Below, piece after piece: positions 1-5,868 of a stretch of DNA of 7,663 nucleotides (the first letter of the stretch is position 1; each line of letters starts with the position of its first letter). The notes under the pieces are model-generated. The model was not told the origin of the DNA. It saw only the letters and a list, made by a program, of their open reading frames with translations, and ran no database searches. The DNA is from Oceanospirillaceae bacterium UBA2001 (lineage in GTDB: Bacteria > Pseudomonadota > Gammaproteobacteria > Pseudomonadales > Balneatricaceae): contig DDCR01000119.1 in NCBI GenBank assembly GCA_002335115.1, positions 8,925 through 16,587 on the forward strand, read 5' to 3'. The translations under genes were made by a program, and so were the position numbers.

Positions 1-1475
1 GCCAAATTCTCTGCTGCTTTACGCTTAAATTCATCCAGCATTTTATGATCATCACATTCAACCCAGCGGGCTGTATTCACACTGATCGGCTCATAGATAC
101 ATTCTACTTTATACTCATCCTGCAGGCGGTAAGCAACGACTTCAAACTGCAGAACACCCACAGCACCAACGATCAGATCATTATTTTTCCCAGGCATAAA
201 CAGTTGGGTAGAGCCTTCTTCAGATAATTGCTGCAAGCCTTTTTGTAACTGCTTCATTTTTAGCGGATCCTTCAATCGCACTCGCTGAAACAGTTCAGGA
301 GCAAAATGAGGAATACCTGCAAACTTTAAATTCTCTCCAGCGGTGAAGGTGTCACCAATCTGAATAGTGCCGTGATTGTGCAAGCCAATGATATCACCAG
401 GCCATGCCTGCTCAACATTGGAGCGTTCACCCGCCATAAAGGTGACTGCATCGGCAACTTTAACGTCTTTACCTATGCGCACATGGCGCATTTTCATACC
501 GCGCTCATAACTACCTGAACAAATGCGCATAAACGCAATACGGTCTCGGTGTTTAGGGTCCATGTTGGCTTGTATTTTAAACACAAAACCAGTGAATTTA
601 GGCTCTATAGCCTCAACCACCCGTACCCCTGCATTCCGAAGCTTTGGCGCTGGGGCCCACTGCACAAAATAATCCAGCATTTCACGTATGCCAAAGTTAG
701 ATAAAGCCGTGCCAAAGAAAACTGGGGTCAGCTTGCCCTCTAGGAACAACTGCATGTCGAATTTATGGCTCGCACCCCGCACCAATTCAATTTCGTCTTT
801 AAGTTCATCTAGTAATTCTCCCAAAAACTCTGCGGCCTCATCAGATTCCAAGCCTGCAATTTGAATGTCCTCTGCAATGGTATGTCCCTGCCCTGGCGTG
901 AATACGTGCAGGGTATCTGTGTAAAGATTATAAACACCTTTGAAGCGTTTACCCATGCTTATAGGCCAAGTGATCGGCGCACACGCAATGTTGAGCACGT
1001 CTTCTACTTCATCTAAAACCTCAATTTGTTCACGAACTTCACGGTCCATTTTATTCACGAAGGTGAAGATAGGGGTGTCTCTTAAGCGGCACACCTCCAT
1101 TAGTTTAACGGTTCGATCTTCCACACCTTTGGCACCATCAATGACCATCAGCACAGAATCAACTGCCGTTAAAGTCCGATACGTATCCTCAGAAAAGTCT
1201 TCATGCCCTGGAGTGTCCAAAAGGTTTACGGTGCGTTCTTGATAGGGAAACTGCATCACGGATGAAGTCACAGAAATCCCACGTTGCTGTTCCATTGACA
1301 TCCAATCAGATGTCGCCTTTTTATCACCTTTCTTACCCTTCACTGATCCAGCGGTTTGAATGGCTTGGCCAAAAAGGAGAAGTTTTTCAGTAATGGTAGT
1401 TTTACCCGCATCGGGGTGGGAAATTATGGCAAAGGTTCTTCGCGTTGCCACTTCTTCTGCAATCAAGTTGGACAT
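1..1475 (-). CDS. prfC: Peptide chain release factor 3 (RF3), 3' end cut by window edge
   Basis: RF3 is a cytoplasmic translational GTPase that ejects RF1/RF2 from the ribosome after peptide release. I translated the minus strand by hand. It is open from ATG at 1475 to base 1, giving about 491 residues with no stop. E. coli RF3 has 529, so roughly 38 C-terminal residues lie outside the window. The G domain is clear: P-loop SHPDAGKTT at residues 19-27, the switch region around EQQRGIS (62-68), DTPGHEDF at 87-94 and NKMD at 141-144. Further RF3 signatures follow, including [27 protein letters not shown] and [13 protein letters not shown]. The N-terminus ([20 protein letters not shown]) aligns with E. 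coli around the [16 protein letters not shown] block, which supports this start. I see no good Shine-Dalgarno sequence in front of it. The gene is divergent from the SulP gene. In E. coli, prfC also lies downstream of holD-rimI on the same strand. Identity is essentially certain. Confidence 0.97.
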   Translation of the reverse strand, partial: MSNLIAEEVATRRTFAIISHPDAGKTTITEKLLLFGQAIQTAGSVKGKKGDKKATSDWMSMEQQRGISVTSSVMQFPYQERTVNLLDTPGHEDFSEDTYRTLTAVDSVLMVIDGAKGVEDRTVKLMEVCRLRDTPIFTFVNKMDREVREQIEVLDEVEDVLNIACAPITWPISMGKRFKGVYNLYTDTLHVFTPGQGHTIAEDIQIAGLESDEAAEFLGELLDELKDEIELVRGASHKFDMQLFLEGKLTPVFFGTALSNFGIREMLDYFVQWAPAPKLRNAGVRVVEAIEPKFTGFVFKIQANMDPKHRDRIAFMRICSGSYERGMKMRHVRIGKDVKVADAVTFMAGERSNVEQAWPGDIIGLHNHGTIQIGDTFTAGENLKFAGIPHFAPELFQRVRLKDPLKMKQLQKGLQQLSEEGSTQLFMPGKNNDLIVGAVGVLQFEVVAYRLQDEYKVECIYEPISVNTARWVECDDHKMLDEFKRKAAENL

Positions 1476-1615
1476 AGTTGTTAAAATCTGTGGGAGTATG
1501 AGGTGGCACACGGAGGCGAGCCTAGATTAGACTCTATTGTCGCTGATTAGCGCCCCATCCTCAATATAAAACGCTCTAAGATTGATCAATAAATAACCAA
1601 AAACCCATCAACTCA

Positions 1616-1644
1616 TTGAGAAATCGTGTAAATTTACGTATAAT
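1616..1644 (+). promoter_or_regulatory. Sigma-70-type promoter of the SulP gene, -10 inside a palindrome
   Basis: A -35 box TTGAGA (1616-1621) is followed by a 17-base spacer and a perfect -10 box TATAAT (1639-1644). This predicts a start of transcription near 1651 and a leader of about 33 bases before the ATG at 1684. The -10 box lies within the perfect 13-base dyad ACGTAT-A-ATACGT (1636-1648). The spacer also contains the 10-base palindrome GTAAATTTAC (1628-1637). A repressor bound to either dyad would block RNA polymerase, so regulation is likely, but the factor is unknown. No similarly strong promoter was seen for the divergent prfC. The nearest match on the minus strand is a weak TTGAGG-17-GACAAT pair. 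Confidence 0.8.
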
Positions 1645-1661
1645 ACGTGCGCTTCTACGCC

Positions 1662-1678
1662 TTCCCTAATATTAGGAA
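1662..1678 (+). promoter_or_regulatory. Palindrome overlapping the SulP ribosome binding site
   Basis: CCTAATATTAGG (1665-1676) is a perfect 12-base palindrome in the short SulP leader. It contains most of the Shine-Dalgarno element AGGA (1674-1677), which sits 6 bases before the ATG at 1684. In RNA, the flanking TTCC and GGAA let the stretch fold into a stem of about six pairs with one bulged C and a four-base loop, which would partly hide the ribosome binding site. It could equally be a protein operator just downstream of the transcription start. The dyad is seen directly; a regulatory role is inference. Confidence 0.45.
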
Positions 1679-1683
1679 ATACC

Positions 1684-3210
1684 ATGTTCGATCTCGCAAG
1701 CCGTGCCCCGGCTAATGCAAAAAATGACATACTCTCCGGCCTTACCGTCGCTCTTGCATTAGTACCTGAGGCCGTTGCTTTTGCTTTTGTCGCTGGCGTA
1801 GAGCCTTTGGTTGGCCTATATGCTGCATTTATGGTGGGTTTAATCACTGCCGTCATCGGTGGTCGTCCGGGAATGATTTCTGGAGCTACCGGCGCATTGG
1901 CAGTGGTCATGGTCGCTTTGGTTGCAGATCACGGTGTAGAGTACCTATTTATTACGGTCGTCTTAATGGGCATCTTACAGGTCTTAGCGGGAGTTTTAAG
2001 ACTAGGTAAGTTTATCCGCATGGTGCCCCATCCGGTCATGTTAGGATTTGTGAATGGCCTGGCGATTGTCATATTTTTGGCTCAATTAAGCCAATTTAAA
2101 TTTATGGATGATAATGGTAGCTTACAGTGGTTAGAAGGCACCCAACTTTATTTATTACTCGGCCTTATTGCCCTGACCATGGCCATCATTCACTTTTTAC
2201 CTAAATTCACCAGAGCCGTGCCGTCGTCCCTAGCTGCTATTTTAGTGGTGACCATTTTAGCCGTGAGCTTGAACTTGGATACTCGTTCGGTAGGTGATAT
2301 TGCTTCTATTGCCGGCGGCTTACCAAGCTTTCATTTACCTCAGGTACCTTATACCTTAGAAACCCTTGTTATTATTTTACCCTATGCCATTATTTTAGCA
2401 GCAATTGGTTTAATTGAATCATTGCTAACCCTGACTCTAGTGGATGAGATTACTGGCACTCGGGGTCGTGGCAATAAAGAATGTGTGGGCCAAGGTGTGG
2501 CTAATACGGTAACGGGTTTGTTCGGTGGTATGGGTGGTTGTGCCATGATTGGCCAAAGCATGATCAACGTTAACTCAGGTGGTCGTGGGCGCCTATCTGG
2601 GATTAGTGCCGCCCTCTTTTTATTAGCCTTTATTTTAGTTGCATCGCCTCTTATTGAGATGATTCCAGTGGCCGCTTTAATTGGAGTTATGTTTATTGTG
2701 GTGGTCGGTACTTTCGAATGGTCCAGCTTCCGAATTTTGAGGAAAATACCCAAATCAGATGCCTTTGTATTAATTCTAGTTTCTGGCGTGACTGTCATCA
2801 CCGATCTTGCTATCGCAGTAGTCGTGGGGGTTATTTATTCAGCCTTAGTATTTGCGTGGAAGCATGCTAAACATACCCAAGTGACCCATAAAGATATAGA
2901 TGGTAGTCGCATCTATTATTTGCGAGGACCGATCTTCTTTGGCTCAGTGCAGAATTTCTTAGAATTATTTGACCCAAAACAAGACCCAGATGATGTAATT
3001 ATCGATTTTGAGCGGTCTCGTGTAGCTGACCACTCTGGTTTGGAAGCCATCGATACCCTAGCTGAACGCTATTCTCGCGCAGGTAAAACCCTCCATCTGC
3101 GCCACCTCAGTGCAGAGTGTAAGATACTCCTTTCTAAGGCCGGCAACATGGTAGAACTCAACGTCATCGAAGACCCAGACTATAAAATTGCTACCGATGT
3201 TTTAGGCTAA
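1684..3210 (+). CDS. SulP-family inorganic anion transporter with C-terminal STAS domain
   Basis: This is a 508-residue inner-membrane protein of the SulP/SLC26 family, secondary transporters for sulfate, bicarbonate or dicarboxylates. Hydrophobic segments fill residues about 13-390. Family signatures include [20 protein letters not shown] (19-38), the [11 protein letters not shown] segment (66-76) that helps form the anion site, and the [11 protein letters not shown]...[12 protein letters not shown] block (264-292). A cytoplasmic STAS domain occupies about 405-508. It contains the loop [11 protein letters not shown] (447-457), where Ser451 aligns with the serine phosphorylated in anti-sigma-antagonist STAS proteins. 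Length fits the shorter bacterial SulP type. The ATG at 1684 has AGGA six bases upstream and a strong promoter. The gene is a single-gene unit: it is divergent from prfC, converges on rimI with a 20-base overlap, and is followed by a terminator. Substrate cannot be read from sequence. Family call is very safe; bicarbonate versus sulfate is open. Confidence 0.95.
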   Translation: MFDLASRAPANAKNDILSGLTVALALVPEAVAFAFVAGVEPLVGLYAAFMVGLITAVIGGRPGMISGATGALAVVMVALVADHGVEYLFITVVLMGILQVLAGVLRLGKFIRMVPHPVMLGFVNGLAIVIFLAQLSQFKFMDDNGSLQWLEGTQLYLLLGLIALTMAIIHFLPKFTRAVPSSLAAILVVTILAVSLNLDTRSVGDIASIAGGLPSFHLPQVPYTLETLVIILPYAIILAAIGLIESLLTLTLVDEITGTRGRGNKECVGQGVANTVTGLFGGMGGCAMIGQSMINVNSGGRGRLSGISAALFLLAFILVASPLIEMIPVAALIGVMFIVVVGTFEWSSFRILRKIPKSDAFVLILVSGVTVITDLAIAVVVGVIYSALVFAWKHAKHTQVTHKDIDGSRIYYLRGPIFFGSVQNFLELFDPKQDPDDVIIDFERSRVADHSGLEAIDTLAERYSRAGKTLHLRHLSAECKILLSKAGNMVELNVIEDPDYKIATDVLG

Positions 3211-3655
3211 ACACCCATGCATCTTCGCGCATACCAGCAACGCCAAGGTAATAATCTTGGCGTTTTTGTTTGTACTCAAAACCCATCGACTGATATAAAT
3301 TAACTGCAGCTTGATTGGAAGGGCGCACCTCCAAAAATAACTCTGTTACCCCTTTAGAGCCTAATTCATTAGTCGTTGCTTGTAGCATTTTTCGACCCCA
3401 ACCTAGGCCTCTGAAAGACTCATCCACCACAATATTTTGCACATCAGCTTGGTCGAGTACGTAACTCACTACGATGTAAGCAATGGCAACACGTGTTTTG
3501 TCATCAATACCTACGTTAACCAGACAAGTGCCCCTTAAACTAGCTTGCAAAACACCTACGAGCTGTTTTTTTGACCAAGGTGTTTCGTGATAGCCTAATT
3601 TGAAGGCGAGGATCTGATCAATATCACTTTCGACTAAAGACCGAATCAACATCAC
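3191..3655 (-). CDS. rimI: Ribosomal protein S18-alanine N-acetyltransferase RimI
   Basis: RimI transfers acetyl from acetyl-CoA to the N-terminal alanine of ribosomal protein S18. The 154-residue product is a single GNAT domain of the usual RimI length. The acetyl-CoA loop RGLGWG is at 82-87, and the [19 protein letters not shown] block is at 108-126. Glu109 and Tyr121 align with the E. coli RimI catalytic pair Glu103 and Tyr115. The substrate-side motif HETPWS (24-29) parallels HAFPWS, and the C-terminal RQDYYL...REDAWVF matches the family's RRNYYP...GREDA. Two adjacent starts exist, GTG at 3655 and ATG at 3652. A weak AGG in the end of holD is spaced 7 bases from the GTG and 10 from the ATG, so either is possible. 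It begins 3-6 bases after the holD stop and in the same frame, implying translational coupling. The 3' end overlaps the SulP gene by 20 bases. Confidence 0.95.
   Translation of the reverse strand: MMLIRSLVESDIDQILAFKLGYHETPWSKKQLVGVLQASLRGTCLVNVGIDDKTRVAIAYIVVSYVLDQADVQNIVVDESFRGLGWGRKMLQATTNELGSKGVTELFLEVRPSNQAAVNLYQSMGFEYKQKRQDYYLGVAGMREDAWVFSLKHR
3239..3267 (+). terminator. Intrinsic terminator for SulP, embedded in rimI coding sequence
   Basis: A perfect 9-base-pair stem AACGCCAAG (3239-3247) / CTTGGCGTT (3256-3264) with an 8-base loop is followed by TTTTTG and more T-rich sequence on the plus strand. It begins 29 bases after the SulP stop codon, as expected for a rho-independent terminator of that gene. 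It lies wholly within rimI on the other strand, where the same bases encode the conserved RQDYYLGVA stretch near residues 132-140. On the minus strand there is no T-run after the stem, so it should act only on SulP transcripts. Confidence 0.85.
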
Positions 3656-3658
3656 TAA

Positions 3659-4633
3659 TTAACCTATTTTTTCTGTCAAAAGTAGTGGTTGTAGATGTTT
3701 CCAGGTCTCCGCTTTCAGACTAGGAACAGCTAATAGTTGATGCAGGCTATGACTGAAGATAGATGGTATGGTCATATCAGACAGTTCAATGTAGCCACTG
3801 TCACCTAAGCTCATATCAGCCTTAAGCAATTGCTTGGCCGCAGGCCCCATGACTAGGAGCACACTGCATGGTTGTTCCTTGAGTAACTTTACCAGACTAT
3901 ATTGAAGCCCACTTTGAGCTCCTGTTAAAGAGTGGTCCCCATGGGGGCCAGGCACCAAGGGCCAGTTAAATTCCATAGAGGCTGCAGGCATGGTTTGCCT
4001 GGTAGACTCTTTTAACATTGGTCTTAAGGCATTAACTATCGCTGTCTGTAGCCGCTGAATTGGGCTACTCATGGTTGCGCCCTCGTGAGCCGGGATGTCG
4101 TTAACGACTAAAACACCATTGGCATACCAAGATAACCCTAGGTGCAGCGCTGCAACCCAGTCTGATGCCAATGAAGGTGGTGAGGGCAAACTCTCTGAGA
4201 TTAATTGAGCTCTATCGGGTTGTAGTTGCGCCTCCAGTTTATGTGATGCACTTGTATACTCCATGGTTTCTGGTGATGAACTAAGGGAGTGTAAGGCACC
4301 AGCGACTGCAGCCGCTTGTATCTGACCCGGGATCAGCGCTTGCTCTTGGCTTAGGTCAAAGTTTTGTGGCTCTGTCGCTGGCAATGTTGCTGGTAATACG
4401 ACTGGGGCTTTGGCAGCAGCTGGCAACGCTGAGGCTTTAGGTACCATCTTTGCAGTTGCTATCTCTGCAGACCCCAGTTTTGCACTGACCAAACAATGGC
4501 TGTTGTCTTGTTGCCACGACACAGCATTAGCTTGGCTAGCCACCAGTGAGCTTGTTGGCAGCCAACTCGTAATACCGAGTGCCTTCAAATATTGTAACCG
4601 CTGAACCTCTTCAAGAGACGGGTAAGTAACCAT
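3659..4633 (-). CDS. holD: HolD-like protein (DNA polymerase III psi subunit), unusually long
   Basis: In E. coli, psi links the clamp loader to chi and thus to SSB. This 324-residue product is more than twice E. coli psi (about 137). Evidence for the call is partly positional, since holD precedes rimI in E. coli. Short similarities agree. RLQYLKALGITSW (12-24) matches RDWQLQQLGITQW of psi, the N-terminal peptide that docks on the clamp-loader collar, with Trp24 matching Trp17. VLVVNDIPAHEG followed by IQRLQTAIVNAL (174-203) resembles LVMVANDLPA followed by VLRAL. VLLVMGPAAKQLL (258-270) and SIFSHSLHQLL..P..K...W..LQ (291-315) resemble uracil-DNA-glycosylase-fold motifs. Between them, about 60-160 is an Ala/Pro/Gln-rich, probably disordered linker. 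The ATG at 4633 has AGGA six bases upstream. It is operonic with rimI (stop TAA at 3661-3659). An alternative is an uncharacterised UDG-like protein; the psi role is likely but unproven. Confidence 0.72.
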   Translation of the reverse strand: MVTYPSLEEVQRLQYLKALGITSWLPTSSLVASQANAVSWQQDNSHCLVSAKLGSAEIATAKMVPKASALPAAAKAPVVLPATLPATEPQNFDLSQEQALIPGQIQAAAVAGALHSLSSSPETMEYTSASHKLEAQLQPDRAQLISESLPSPPSLASDWVAALHLGLSWYANGVLVVNDIPAHEGATMSSPIQRLQTAIVNALRPMLKESTRQTMPAASMEFNWPLVPGPHGDHSLTGAQSGLQYSLVKLLKEQPCSVLLVMGPAAKQLLKADMSLGDSGYIELSDMTIPSIFSHSLHQLLAVPSLKAETWKHLQPLLLTEKIG

Positions 4634-4650
4634 AAATTATCCTAAAATCT

Positions 4651-4662
4651 CAACATATGTTG
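4651..4662. promoter_or_regulatory. 12-base palindrome upstream of the holD-rimI operon
   Basis: CAACATATGTTG is a perfect 12-base palindrome ending 17 bases before the holD start codon, immediately upstream of its AGGA ribosome binding site (complement of 4640-4643). It lies where an operator or the 5' end of the transcript would be. No convincing -35/-10 pair for holD was found, so its relation to the promoter cannot be fixed. A second palindrome, ATTGATCAAT, lies further upstream at 4724-4733. A regulatory role is inference from position and symmetry. Confidence 0.3.
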
Positions 4663-4740
4663 GTATCAAGTTGAACGTACGCTAATAAAAATTTGGTCGC
4701 AAACTGACCCCAAAATAACTCATATTGATCAATTCTCATC

Positions 4741-4781
4741 CAAAGTGGGAACATCTTACCGCTCAAATTATTCCCATTTTG
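4741..4781. repeat. Inverted repeat with 11-base arms in the intergenic region
   Basis: CAAAGTGGGAA (4741-4751) and TTCCCATTTTG (4771-4781) are complementary over 11 positions with a single G-T pair, separated by 19 bases. It is the longest dyad in this spacer. It is not followed by a T-run on either strand, so it is not a normal intrinsic terminator. It could be part of a structured RNA, a protein-binding dyad or a remnant of a repeat element. Its position about 110 bases upstream of holD does not decide between these. Confidence 0.5.
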
Positions 4782-5282
4782 ATACCCATTAGCCTCCACA
4801 ATGATTCTTTCTACTTGGGCTCAAGTTCCTCGATACTCAATCTTAGATCCTTGTTTTGCCATTCTTAAGGTGTGATCCTTTGACCCATGCAATACCTTCA
4901 AGCTTGGTTACCGAAACCATCCGCAACCAACGGACCCAAATAGATGCCTCAAAATCAAAATATGAAATATCATGATGGAAGAGCGCTCCAGACCTAGATC
5001 CAGCTTTTCTCAAAAACCAAAAACCCATAATTGAACTGATCTTTTTGTACCCATTAACTCAGCGGCAATTAATGGAAAGGGATGATGGAAGACAAGGTTT
5101 TCATGACCTTGATGGCGATTCCACATCCAAAAACCTTCAAAATACCCAGGGCAACTTTACCTTGGTATGCCTAACAAAGCGCAAGCTTGGATGCTTCATG
5201 TTGGGACCTATGCCGCGGGTTAATTCTCCCATCTATTGAGACGAAGATATGCCTTTGAGAACACCTCTCCATCGTCTTTAAA

Positions 5283-5311
5283 CTGATCACCTTAATGGGT
5301 TAAAGTATCAG
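5283..5311 (-). terminator. Possible terminator hairpin downstream of the zinc-binding protein gene
   Basis: CTGAT (5283-5287) pairs with ATCAG (5307-5311). After a bulged C, ACCTTAA (5289-5295) pairs with TTAAAGT (5300-5306) except for one mismatch, leaving a TGGG loop. The hairpin lies about 70 bases past the stop codon of the minus-strand gene ending at 5379. Read on the minus strand it is followed only by TTTAAAG, a poor U-tract, so termination is a weak inference. Confidence 0.3.
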
Positions 5312-5378
5312 TGATGGGCTTAGCTTTTATTATTTAGCAAATCAGCACCTATATTGTATATAAAGTGACTTCTTACGG

Positions 5379-5570
5379 TTAGATTGCACATGCCATATCT
5401 TGGCCACAACACATGGGAGACTTTATCTTTCCGTGGTCATTGGGACATTTAGAAACCTGAACCTCAGTGCCATCATCGAGGGAAAGCATGCCATTTACTA
5501 GTGGTGCATCGCATTTAGCACAAGTTGCGTTGACCGCCATCTCACAATGATTGCATTCGTATGTTGCCAT
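5379..5570 (-). CDS. Small cysteine-rich zinc-ribbon/rubredoxin-like protein (63 aa)
   Basis: This is a 63-residue cytoplasmic protein dominated by metal-binding cysteines: CxxC at 6-9 (CNHC), CxxC at 17-20 (CAKC), Cys42 with His46 (CPNDH), the double cysteine CCGQDM at 54-59, and Cys62. The CxxC pairs look like a zinc ribbon. The CCGxxM ending resembles the second knuckle of desulforedoxin-type domains, so iron or zinc could be bound. I recognise no established gene name or reaction. The start at 5570 is chosen because GGAG lies six bases upstream. A longer open frame to 5633 adds 21 hydrophobic residues with no ribosome binding site. It is transcribed alone, away from the MalY/PatB gene. 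Redox sensing, metal handling or nucleic-acid binding are all possible; none is shown. Confidence 0.85.
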   Translation of the reverse strand: MATYECNHCEMAVNATCAKCDAPLVNGMLSLDDGTEVQVSKCPNDHGKIKSPMCCGQDMACAI

Positions 5571-5868
5571 GTTACTCTCCACTGAAATTACTGCGCCATT
5601 TATTAAAGCAATAATTAAATTTAATGAACCCAATGGTAATCCAAGTCTTTGCCTTGAATTTGTTATGTGAGATCCAAACTACCCTAAGTCAGTAATAGAG
5701 ACTTTGACCCACATCATTGGTTACGGTCAAATCAAAAATAAAGTTGATTATTGTAGGTCTGGGCAAATTTTTGGTCTAAACTAAAACCCTGACCTTGCTA
5801 TCTAATATAGCCTTTAGCCCTCTCCCTAGCAATAGATACGCCAAACCTCATTAAAAAGGCCTAACAAA
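5571..5868. other. 298-base divergent spacer with an operator-like dyad
   Basis: This stretch separates the zinc-binding protein gene (minus) from the MalY/PatB gene (plus) and should hold both promoters, though no strong -35/-10 pair stands out. A perfect inverted repeat TTTGACC (5703-5709) / GGTCAAA (5725-5731) with 15 bases between the arms lies near the middle. A related half-site, GGTCTAAA, follows at 5773-5780. TAATAT at 5803-5808 is a possible -10 for the plus-strand gene but lacks a partner. No open reading frame of note is present. Confidence 0.5.
5703..5731. promoter_or_regulatory. Candidate operator: TTTGACC-15-GGTCAAA dyad
   Basis: Seven-base perfect inverted arms separated by 15 bases give a centre-to-centre distance of 22 bases, about two helical turns. 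That suits a dimeric regulator contacting two major grooves on one face. It sits about 133 bases upstream of the zinc-binding protein start and 138 bases upstream of the MalY/PatB start, so it could serve either. The symmetry is seen; the function is inferred, and arms of this size can occur by chance. Confidence 0.3.

Larger units (their letters stand above)
4634..5378. other. 745-base intergenic region without a credible gene
   Basis: I find no supportable gene between the holD start and the stop of the small zinc-binding protein. Two short open frames, about 61 codons on the minus strand (4843-5028) and 64 on the plus strand (5045-5239), lack ribosome binding sites and recognisable motifs. 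In E. coli the stretch upstream of holD carries the divergent rsmC, and I see no trace of it here. The region holds several inverted repeats: 4741-4781 (11-base arms), 4864-4902 (8-base arms with a bulge), 5051-5075 (CCATTAA/TTAATGG), 5093-5111 (CAAGGT/ACCTTG) and 5283-5311. Decayed DNA, a structured RNA or an unusually long regulatory spacer are all possible. Confidence 0.6.

Noticed and set aside
45..1242. Short plus-strand open frames opposite prfC (45-227 and 940-1242).
   Set aside because: They lie entirely within the unmistakable prfC coding sequence on the other strand and have no recognisable product.
1596..1608. 13-base direct repeat ACCAAAAACCCAT, also at 5016-5028.
   Set aside because: One shared A-rich 13-mer is close to chance expectation in a window of this size, and the flanks do not align.
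1608..2801. Minus-strand open frames opposite SulP (1608-1910 and 2382-2801).
   Set aside because: They are antisense to conserved SulP membrane segments, and their low-complexity, proline- and threonine-rich products are typical of shadow frames.
5168..5225. Possible integron attC site: GCCTAACAAAGCGC followed about 45 bases later by GGGTTAATT.
   Set aside because: The right-hand element does not fit GTTRRRY and the arms are not complementary. GCCTAACAAAG also occurs at 5859-5869 without any partner, as chance allows.
4843..5239. Two 61-64 codon open frames in the intergenic region.
   Set aside because: Neither has a ribosome binding site, a recognisable motif or operon context. Such lengths are expected by chance.
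4867..5293. Seven copies of ACCTT/AAGGT in about 430 intergenic bases.
   Set aside because: The same pentamer is also frequent in the coding regions of this window, so the excess is only modest and no longer consensus emerges.
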